Assembly (NCBI GenBank): GCA_009602735.1
Contig: WELA01002318.1
Location: forward strand, 370,016 to 394,370
Source: Mesotaenium endlicherianum
Lineage: Eukaryota; Streptophyta; Zygnematophyceae; Zygnematales; Mesotaeniaceae
Length of the DNA stretch: 24,355 nucleotides
Direction: 5' to 3'
This document shows positions 8,764 through 16,200 of the stretch, piece by piece (within the stretch, counting starts at the first letter, position 1; every line of letters begins with the position of its first letter). A model generated the notes under the pieces. That model was given only the letters and a program-made list of their open reading frames with translations. It ran no database searches and was not told the DNA's origin. Made by a program: the position numbers and the translations under genes.

Positions 8764-10386
8764 ATGGCTCCACCGCTGAGAATCTGTAGTTTATTCACAG
8801 GAATAGCTGGCTTTGAAGTTCCATTTATGCAGGCAGGCCACGATGTTATTCTCATGGTGGAAAGCGACCAATATTGTGGGAGGTTGCTGAGGCAAAAGTT
8901 TCCGCGCATTCAGATACTGCCAGACGTGAGCGGCCTGTCTCATTTGCCGCCCGCTACAGATTTAGTCCTTGCAGGTTTCCCGTGCCAAGACGTCTCTAGC
9001 CGATCAAGTACAATGGGCGCACCGGCCACGTTAGAACGCACTGGCTTGGTCGAGCATTTGTGGAGGCTTTTGGAAGGACAACGAGTGAACATGGTAATCT
9101 TAGAGAATGTTCCAGGCATATTAAGTAGGGTGACATCCGTCGGTAGGCCTTATATTGAAGACGTAACAACAACACTTCACGAGTTGGGGTACAACTGGGC
9201 TTATAGATGTGTTCAGTGCGCCTCTTTTGGTCAGCCACAGAGGAGAGAGAGGCTCATCCTCGTTGCGATGAGGTGCGGGGACCCAAGGGACGTGCTTCTC
9301 CCCGTCAACGGCTGTTGCAACAACACAGACAACTGCAGGTGTGCAGTGCACAGGCTCCGACGCAGGTCACAATACGAACGCGTGTGGGTGACCAGCTTGA
9401 ACGAGATCAGTCCTCACAAGTCGTATGGACTGTGCCCCACCCTCACAGGTAGTAATTGCGACAGAATGCTTGTTGTGGAAGAGGCAGGGCGGAGCACTCG
9501 CTTGCACTTGTTGAATGTGGCTCAAGTTGAGATGTTGCAAGGATTTCCTGCAGGTTGGACAGACGTAATGAATAATCCCAAACAGCAACTCCTCCATCTA
9601 GCGAACGCCATACCGGTGGGCTTAGCAAACTGGGTAGCCTCACAGGTGGAGCACATGTATGAAGAGAAGTACAGCTACAAGGAAGACATCATCTTTCAGG
9701 TCTCAGAAAAGTGGCCCAAAAGTGCGTGGCAGATGCAAAGCGGGGCACGCCGCATTCACCGGGCTCTGAACTCCACAATTGTAGAGGCTACCGCTGTATC
9801 TGCAGTGCCAGGCACAGAAGTGACTGTCACGCCTGAAGAACAAGCAAGAGGAAAGCAGGCATTGGTGCAGTGGTTCAACCGAGACAGGACAGACGAGGAT
9901 TGGAGAAAGGTATCTCAGCTTCCAAACAGGCTTAAAACTTGTATATTGTGTGCATGCAGATCACACCTGCGTGCCACTGCCGTGTCTCATTTGACTGCTA
10001 CGAGTGGGGAGCAGGTGGACATTGGTGGGAGCCAAAGAAGGCGGCTGTCAAGCAATGAGTGGCGCGCATTAGAGAGGTTGCATAAAGGAGAGCAGGAGTA
10101 CAAAGTGGGTACTAGCAAGGCCTTAGAGTGTGCGTTACTTTTTGGAGAGTTTGTGGAGGAGCAAATCAAAGACGAGAGCAATGCAAAGTCTCTGGGATGT
10201 GCTGAAGTAGTTCACTTGTTCAATACTTGGCTCGCAGAGAAGGATAGAGGCAGATTAGACATGCACGTGTGCAACACAAAGCATGTGAATTTGTTGGTTG
10301 GTTCACAAGGCTTGCAGTGGGTGAGAGGTAACAAGCACCCTAGAAGATATTTTAACAAGGCAGTAGTGGAGGAGGTGTGCACATAA
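8764..10386 (+). CDS. C5-cytosine DNA methyltransferase with C-terminal extension, transposon-borne
   Basis: This intronless 540-residue protein starts at ATG 8764 (CACTATGGC); the frame is open further upstream but has no earlier ATG. It transfers a methyl group from S-adenosylmethionine to C5 of cytosine in DNA. Motifs appear in canonical order: I FTGIAGFE (11-18, cofactor loop), IV PCQ with catalytic Cys74, VI ENV (114-116), VIII QPQRRER (157-163), a variable target-recognition region (about 165-240), IX around NVAQVEMLQGFP (251-262) and X near NAIPVGLANWVASQV (281-295). The catalytic part, about 300 residues, is compact and Dcm-like, without the N-terminal BAH, PWWP or chromo modules of most eukaryotic maintenance or de novo enzymes. 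Residues 301-540 form an extension I do not recognise, with a CILCAC cysteine cluster. The gene lies between the coiled-coil-type gene and the transposase, inside intact transposon ends. Activity is strongly expected; target specificity and biological role are unknown. Confidence 0.93.
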   Translation: MAPPLRICSLFTGIAGFEVPFMQAGHDVILMVESDQYCGRLLRQKFPRIQILPDVSGLSHLPPATDLVLAGFPCQDVSSRSSTMGAPATLERTGLVEHLWRLLEGQRVNMVILENVPGILSRVTSVGRPYIEDVTTTLHELGYNWAYRCVQCASFGQPQRRERLILVAMRCGDPRDVLLPVNGCCNNTDNCRCAVHRLRRRSQYERVWVTSLNEISPHKSYGLCPTLTGSNCDRMLVVEEAGRSTRLHLLNVAQVEMLQGFPAGWTDVMNNPKQQLLHLANAIPVGLANWVASQVEHMYEEKYSYKEDIIFQVSEKWPKSAWQMQSGARRIHRALNSTIVEATAVSAVPGTEVTVTPEEQARGKQALVQWFNRDRTDEDWRKVSQLPNRLKTCILCACRSHLRATAVSHLTATSGEQVDIGGSQRRRLSSNEWRALERLHKGEQEYKVGTSKALECALLFGEFVEEQIKDESNAKSLGCAEVVHLFNTWLAEKDRGRLDMHVCNTKHVNLLVGSQGLQWVRGNKHPRRYFNKAVVEEVCT

Positions 10387-10860
10387 AGACGCACAAGGTA
10401 CTGGATGCAGTCATAGGGATGGAGCTCTACATGTACATCACCCAGATGATAGTTTAACCAAGCATGGGTTCACATGCATATGTGTACAAGCATGGCAGCA
10501 CATGCATATGTGTACAGACATGACGTTTGTTTAATGGCAAAATCTAAAGATGTCCTATGTGACAGCACCTGGACCTGTTCTGCATTACGGAGAACTGGAC
10601 CTACACTATGAGCGCATGCATATAAAGCACAAACGCTCCCAGCCAGACTTTGCATCGCAAGTAGATAAATATGCAAGCTGTGGGTGGATGATGGCTATAG
10701 TGTGGAATGCAAGATATACAGTGCAAAGAAGGCTATGTGAGCAGTAAGATGCCTTGAAACAGGTGCCGTGTGAGGCAGGTACATGTCGCTTGCATCGTAC
10801 GGAGTCACAAATGCAGTGAGGGGCACAGCTGCTTGCAAGTGCTAATAAAGTGAAACCTTC
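10387..10860. other. Spacer between methyltransferase and transposase 3' ends
   Basis: The two genes converge on this stretch. CACATGCATATGTGTACA occurs twice at 10471-10488 and 10499-10516 (28-bp period). AATAAA at 10844-10849 on the plus strand could serve methyltransferase polyadenylation. A 65-codon ATG frame (10550-10747, +) has no recognisable features and is not called. Confidence 0.4.
10471..10516 (+). repeat. Two-copy 18-bp direct repeat downstream of the methyltransferase
   Basis: CACATGCATATGTGTACA is present at 10471-10488 and 10499-10516, separated by 10 bases. Each copy holds the small palindromes ATGCAT and CATATG. It lies in the probable 3' UTR; no function is evident. Confidence 0.8.
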
Positions 10861-12387
10861 TCAAACATCTGGACCAAACCCTACATCTACTGCACCAAAC
10901 CCTAGATAATCAAACAGTGCTTCCCTGATGGCAGCACCTGCAGCCTCGTCTGCAAGTGGTACATCTCCGTCGTCATCGCTGTCGTCGTCATCTGCGCCAC
11001 CATCACCGGCTCCATCATCATGTTCATGCAGCGCGTCATCACCTTCCGCCAGCACCTGAGGCAACAGGGGCATCCCATCCAAGCGCTGCCAGTCCTCAAT
11101 TGCCCGCGGGTCTTCATTCATGACTATTTGCATGTTATGAAGTACGCAGCAGGTGCGTATCTGTCGCTCTAAGCGTCCTACCTGGGACGGGTGATTCACT
11201 CTACCCCCGAACATACGCCACACAGACTTAAACATACCAAACGCCCTCTCCACAACCATGCGCGTCGAAGAGAGGGCCGTGTTGAAGAGCTTCTGCTCTT
11301 CGCAGAGGGGGTTTGCCATACTATTCCTGTAGGGAGAGACGAGCCAATGATCTAGGGAGTAGCCTCCATCCCCGATAATGTAAGGAGGGATACGTGTGTC
11401 ACCATGCACAATAGCAGGCCCCCTAAAGAGCCTGCGCCCATGCTGGTTCTTTTTTCCCAACCATGACCGCTTTAGAATGCGCATGTCGTGCATGGAGCCC
11501 ACAGCTCCGACAGCAACATCGTAGAACAACGCATTATGTCCAACGACAGCTTGCAGGCAGATACTGTGATTGCTATTACGATCCCAGTAGGCCCTGGGGT
11601 CTCCTAAATTAGGTCTCTGAATTTCTATGTGGGACACATCAATGGACCCAACACAGTTGGGGAAACCTCTGACATTAAAATTCCCCTCTATAGAAGCCTG
11701 AAGGGCACGCCCACGGCGGGGCATGTTCACAAAGGACCCTAGTTCGGTAGTGACAGCGACTGTGAACTTGTGCACAATATTTGAAACTGTGTTGACACCT
11801 AGGCCAAAGTGTGCAGATAACGCTAGGTAAGTCATCCCTGTCCCTAGCTTGAACAGCGACACCAAGACCATTGTGGGCACATCTATCACTCTGTTGCGTA
11901 TGCCAGAGAAGCAATACGGGGTATGGGTGGCAAGGAAGGGCTCTAGGAGCACAACAAGCGAAGCCCAAAACTTAACAGAGACCCTGAAGAGGGGAATCCA
12001 CTGGTCAGGATCTTGAAAAGCAACTGTGTGTTGGATAGCCTGACTCCAATCAGTGGAACGGGGTCTGATGTACCACTCTGACGTCTGAATGGAGCGAAAC
12101 AAGTGGTCTATACGAGCCTCAATGTCAGACTCATAACCAAAGAAAGCTGTTATGAAGATAATGTTACTCAGGGGCATGTTCATGTCCGCGCTATTCCTTC
12201 TACCCGCGTCGTAAAACCCCAGAAAGTCTAAAGTTTCGTCTGTGCTGTCGTCACTGTCGTACGCATTCATGCACGTCTGTTCATCGTCGTCACTATCACA
12301 CAATTGAAGGAAGGTTTGCCAGGCAGCATACCCGAGCATGGGAAGAGCACTGGTGGGAAGGTTTGGAAGGAGACGCGATCCTGCCAT
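10861..12387 (-). CDS. PIF/Harbinger (HARBI1-like) DDE transposase
   Basis: This 508-residue protein starts at ATG 12387 (GGGATGGCAGG); the frame is open about 37 codons further upstream, without an ATG. It belongs to the DDE_Tnp_4/HARBI1 family, which cuts and pastes elements at their terminal repeats. The catalytic triad is intact: Asp250 in GSIDVSHIEI, Asp340 in GDGGYSLDHW and Glu380 in MVVERAFGMFKSVWRMF. Other family landmarks are the helix-turn-helix-like region around LALSAHFGLGVNTVSNIV (about 190-205), the YWDRNSNHSICLQAVV block, GSMHDMR and the late CCVLHNM. The N-terminus (about 30-60) and the C-terminus are Asp/Ser-rich, acidic and disordered. The gene sits beside the right end and points inwards. 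Length and motif order fit a complete autonomous transposase; activity is inferred from intactness. Confidence 0.94.
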   Translation of the reverse strand: MAGSRLLPNLPTSALPMLGYAAWQTFLQLCDSDDDEQTCMNAYDSDDSTDETLDFLGFYDAGRRNSADMNMPLSNIIFITAFFGYESDIEARIDHLFRSIQTSEWYIRPRSTDWSQAIQHTVAFQDPDQWIPLFRVSVKFWASLVVLLEPFLATHTPYCFSGIRNRVIDVPTMVLVSLFKLGTGMTYLALSAHFGLGVNTVSNIVHKFTVAVTTELGSFVNMPRRGRALQASIEGNFNVRGFPNCVGSIDVSHIEIQRPNLGDPRAYWDRNSNHSICLQAVVGHNALFYDVAVGAVGSMHDMRILKRSWLGKKNQHGRRLFRGPAIVHGDTRIPPYIIGDGGYSLDHWLVSPYRNSMANPLCEEQKLFNTALSSTRMVVERAFGMFKSVWRMFGGRVNHPSQVGRLERQIRTCCVLHNMQIVMNEDPRAIEDWQRLDGMPLLPQVLAEGDDALHEHDDGAGDGGADDDDSDDDGDVPLADEAAGAAIREALFDYLGFGAVDVGFGPDV

Positions 12388-12764
12388 CCCTGCTGCAGGC
12401 TTAAAGACAAACACCTCTACTGAGCATAATGAAGCACTCAGGCCACAACACTTCTCTCCGAATAGCACAGTGAAGCGTACCTGGTGGAGAAGAAGCACCT
12501 ACAAAATGAGACGGACGACACTTGACGAAGCCGTCAATTTTGCCCTAAAGTTTTTATTTCCTTCATTGCCCGTACCTCAATCTACTATCTTTTACAAGTG
12601 CCCACGGTGGTCGGTTACTGTCAGAGATTGGTCGAACGCTCACTTTGCTTCATTTGGCAACCTATTGAGCGCTCATAAAACGGTCGACCAGACTCACCAA
12701 CCAATTCCTGACGACATTAACCGCTTTTCAGACCGGTCCAGGAAGGTAGTCTACGAACTTTCTG
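12388..12764. promoter_or_regulatory. Right subterminal region and upstream region of the transposase
   Basis: About 375 bp lie between the transposase start and the right terminal repeat. The region should hold its promoter. No strong TATA box was identified. On the plus strand it carries an ATTGGTCGAACG / AACGGTCGACC pair of related words and one GACCAC on the minus strand near 12611. An open frame running through it has no recognised domain and is taken as chance. Confidence 0.4.
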
Positions 12765-12782
12765 GCTAATGGGTAATCACTG
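12765..12782 (-). repeat. Right terminal inverted repeat
   Basis: GCTAATGGGTAATCACTG is the exact complement of the left end at 2110-2127. Confidence 0.92.
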
Positions 12783-12785
12783 TGA
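12783..12785. repeat. Target-site duplication, right (TGA)
   Basis: TGA immediately follows the right terminal repeat and matches 2107-2109. Confidence 0.8.
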
Positions 12786-12848
12786 GACCCTGTAAGACCA
12801 ATTCCCAAACCACATGAACGGACTGGAACGGACCAAACCTCATTTGGT

Positions 12849-13154
12849 CAATGAAGGTGTAATTCAGTCAAATATCCTGAGTCGATTGTCACGTCACTTG
12901 AAGTCTCCCCGCGGTACACTGACCCACACTGACCAAAGTACCAGCAGCAGCACGCAGCAGCATATCTTTACACCCCCGAAGTTTAGCGTACGGACATTAC
13001 GGGCGACCACCGTTAGACTGATGCGCTCTTGATTGCTCTATTCGAGCTTAGATGAATCCCCGACCTCTTCAGGACCGTCAAGGACAATGAAGGTATTTCA
13101 GTCAAATATCCTGTGAGTCGATTGTCACGTCACTTGAAGTCTCCCCGCAGTATC
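12849..13154 (+). repeat. Tandem repeat of 236-bp unit, about 1.3 copies
   Basis: CAATGAAGGT begins at 12849 and again at 13085. The next 65-70 bases match closely (TCAGTCAAATATCCT, GTCGATTGTCACGTCACTTG, AAGTCTCCCCGC), giving a 236-bp period. The inner part (12927-13090) is the segment also found left of the transposon at 1945-2109. The array thus spans the insertion site. It may be a satellite or the remains of an older non-coding element. Confidence 0.8.
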
Positions 13155-14949
13155 CTAAGTCCTGACAGCACATGGATGATGGAAGTCCAGTTTCGATCAG
13201 AAGGAAAAACTATAGCTTTATAACAGTAAATCCGTGAAGGGCGCATTTTACACGGGCTTGACTGGGATCGGTCCAGCTTGTGCTCCTTGTTCCGGTCATC
13301 AAAGAATAGGTATGCAAATTCGAGGATTACATGTTTTGCCTCGCCAACTATCTCAGAGCATGGTTTTGAATGAATTAACAGTATAATACAACTTATGTCT
13401 ACAATGGTCTCATATATTCAATGAAAGGTGACTCCAACGCCGATTTGATCGAAGCTGGAAAATTTATGCAAATTTTCATGAGCCTCTTCTAGGATTGAAT
13501 CCTATTGACCATGAGTAGCATGTGCCTTCTGTACGTGTGTATGTACAGAACTTCAGGGGTGTTTGTGTTCAGAAGAATCTGTTAGTCAAGCCAGCGGAAG
13601 CAATAGAAAGCACTAGGAAACCACCTACGCCAACCTACGCACAACTTCGATCGTACGCCCACAAGCATGATTCTATATGACTTTTGAGACTCTCGGTCAA
13701 TTTGGACAATGGACGATGAAATGCTACTGACCATGTCTCTAGCTTTACGACTTCCAATTTTAACGAGCCTTAAAACCGCTGTACTTCGAATTAATTCGCT
13801 GATTCCGAGTCTCGGCTCGCGCATTGGCCCCACATTGTTCTCTTGGGCATCCTCTTCCTTCATATAGACATGTCTCCGTTGCGTTAATGTGGTTCCAGTG
13901 ACGAAGTCGTAGGCGCGAACTGACAATGATTCGACAGAGCAAGGACAGAGGAGAAGGCGTATCACCTTTGGCAGTCCTCATACTTAGTAAGATAACTGCT
14001 TTCTTCGGAAAGGTCCCTGAGAAGATAATATGTGCTTCCTTGCAATGCAGGCACTGCTTGAATTACGCTCTTTGTTTGCATTCATTATAAATTGATGCAT
14101 GAGATTGGAACCTGACAAGGTGTAGGGATAATGCATAAGAGTCATCTGACGGTCAAAGCGAGTGGCATGTTTCAGCAACTAATGAGCCTAATGTGTCAGT
14201 AATTTGTTCATGAAAGCTAACATGGACCTCCAAGGGGATAGAATGCATATTTAGTAAACATGCACTGCTCTGTATCTATGCGACAACTTGCCCTCGTTAG
14301 TCCCTCCATTGAATTGTAGACACAGCAGGCACACGTCAGCAGTTTTACTTCGTTCAAAATAGCAGCCGCTTGCCACAATGTCCCACCTTATACTCTCTCT
14401 ATCAGTCAAGAATATCAGTCAAGAAAGCTATCTTGTATCTTTTGTGTGATGGAGAAGAGGCTACTTCTTTAACTGGCCAGCTTTGCAACCGCAGGCTTAA
14501 AATGTCTGTCGCTCGTTTCAGTATGTCTCGGGCGGGAGGAGGCAGGCTTTCTCGAAGGTAAACCAATCGCCGTTTCACCAGTTGAGCTTCCTATCGCTGC
14601 ATATGAGTGATTCCAGCGTTCTTCATCTGCTTCGTGTTGTAGCTGTAGACACATCCCATTCTTCTTGGACCTCAGATGCTAGCAGAGTCATTGTATGCCA
14701 TGATCATTAGCAACAGAGTATCAACAATTGCTAGTGTCTGATGTAATGCTTGAATAGGCTGCAGGGAAGCTAGTGTCGACTTAGCCCCGCACCTGGGAGT
14801 AAGCGGATCTTGGAGCTATCTGTGCTCCTTCGGTACCTGAGGAGTACCTGAGGAATGAGGAGCTATCAAAGTGTGCAATTTGCAGACATGCAGCACTCCA
14901 TATCACTAGACCCTGAGAACATTCGCACTGCGGACCTCTGCATGTGCAG
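13155..14949. other. Right flank without a recognisable gene
   Basis: About 1.8 kb with no gene I can support. A minus-strand open frame at 13582-13965 starts with a non-ATG codon and matches nothing known. The short ATG frame at 14501-14559 (+) runs to a donor-like AAG|GTAAAC and might be a 5' exon of the macroglobulin gene, but it does not look like a signal peptide and the join is unproven. The missing 5' exons of that gene should be in this stretch or further left. Confidence 0.35.
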
Positions 14950-16200
14950 AAAAGCTGCCGCTGAAAGTGGTCTCCTTGAGCCCCAGTACCCGTGAGAGTT
15001 CCAATGGGAAGAACGCCATTCAAATTTACGGCAGGACGTCGATTGTTGTAAGTCATTCTGAAGCCGAAGACAGTATCTCCCCCGCTGCGACTCGATACTT
15101 CAGATCGACAAATCTGCAGCCAATGCTTCATGCTGCAACCACTCTGACGAGCATGCAAAGGTCCTACGCTGTCGGCAGTGGAGCTGATGGCGCAAGCGTT
15201 AGCGCTGCTACGAAGTGGGGTCCTCGTGTCTGCTCTGATTTTCATAAGTAGGCATTGGGGTGAGAGGCACACGCTTCTGGAAGGCTCATGCCTCGTGGTA
15301 CATCTGTTGTACAAGTGGGTGTCTCTCACAAGGCCATGGGCTGGCCCTATCACAAACTGACATTCAATCACCTTCTCTCATCTCGTGCGCAGGTGGTCTA
15401 CAACCGTGCTGTGATTCCGCTCGGGAGCGACTATGGCGAGGAAGAGCTCCCTGCTGAGCTTACCCCCTTCACCTTATCTGTCCCCATACCTGGCAAGCAG
15501 CGCTGGTGAGGCTTCTTGCACTTCTTGGCTGTCACGTCCTTCGCCCTTTGCATTGCAGGCCACAAAGAAATGGCTTCTCGTGGGCTGCAGCATCCTTGCC
15601 ACACATCACTCTCGTGCTGTCGTTGCCTTCGCACAACCGAAAAGCTGTCCAGAAGCACCTTCAGAAGTGCTGCAGACAAGTCTCCGGCTGTTTGAGAGCA
15701 TGAATCACTTCCTGGCACGCCTGCTTGTTCTTTGCAGGGTCACCACATACATGTTTCGCTTCGACCCCGACAGCGAGTGGCCCACAGGGCTGGAGTTTCA
15801 CCTCAAGTGGAATGAAGCCCTCACCAGCTACGACGGCGTTCAGTAAGACCCTCCTCCCTCTCCTTCTCGGAGTTGGTTATCGATCGCCACGGCCTCAGCT
15901 AGAGCAGCTAAGCATGCACTCGGGGACGCTGCTTTAACTTGCCCTGCTGTGAACACGAGCATGCGCGATGCTCCTGCACCGAGCCATACGTCTGGTCTCT
16001 CTTCCACCTTGTAATGATTGTCCGTCAGTATAGAATGCAACTTAGTGATGAGCGTGGATTGCGGTCTTTGATGCAGTGCCCGTTTGCATTGACTCTGCCT
16101 CCGCAGGCAGGTGGATCCCGGTCAAGACCCCTGCTTCGTGACGCCTCAGCTTGAGATCATGCTCGGGTCCGTCTCGTCGAAAACGGCCGACAACCTCACG
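14950..16200 (+). CDS. Macroglobulin-like gene, exon group 1-4 (first Ig-like/MG segment)
   Basis: Exon 14950-15047 begins KLPLKVVSLSPSTRE and ends NAIQIYGRTSIV before GTAAGT. Exon 15393-15505 continues VVYNRAVIPLGSDYGEEELP to KQR plus two bases of a Trp codon. Exon 15738-15842 completes that codon and gives VTTYMFRFDPDSEWP...KWNEALTSYDGV. Exon 16107-16200 gives QVDPGQDPCFVTPQLEIMLG and ends ADNLT. Phases 0, 2, 2 and 0 agree at every join. This order (sign-like SP, PF.LsP..pGk.rW, then .TP.l) matches the start of bacterial-type A2M. A previous exon ending in phase 1 is required but not identified. Confidence 0.75.

Larger units (their letters stand above)
2110..12782. mobile_element. Complete PIF/Harbinger DNA transposon carrying a cytosine methyltransferase
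   Basis: The element is 10,673 bp. Its ends are perfect 18-bp inverted repeats (CAGTGATTACCCATTAGC at 2110-2127 and its complement at 12765-12782), bracketed by TGA at 2107-2109 and 12783-12785. A 3-bp TNA-like duplication is the hallmark of PIF/Harbinger insertion. Inside lie the two genes typical of the superfamily, a Myb/SANT-like protein and a HARBI1-type DDE transposase, at opposite ends and pointing towards each other. Cargo lies between them: an LRR gene remnant, a small coiled-coil-type gene and an intact C5 DNA methyltransferase. Both superfamily genes lack stops or frameshifts, so the element may be autonomous and recent. Ends, TSD and coding content agree, so I regard the boundary call as firm; activity is inference. 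Confidence 0.92.

Noticed and set aside
10550..10747. 65-codon ATG frame between the methyltransferase and the transposase
   Set aside because: It lies in the probable 3' UTR; no recognisable domain or start context.
1945..13090. Flanking direct repeats as LTRs of a retrotransposon
   Set aside because: They are only about 165 bp, lack TG..CA-bounded ends, are part of a tandem array on the right, and no reverse transcriptase or integrase is present. The TIR/TSD and DDE transposase explain the element.
13582..13965. Minus-strand 127-codon frame in the right flank
   Set aside because: Non-ATG start and no family resemblance; noted in the flank description only.
14781..15371. Minus-strand 196-codon frame opposite the first macroglobulin exons
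   Set aside because: Plus-strand exons with phase-consistent joins and family motifs occupy the same bases; this is a shadow.
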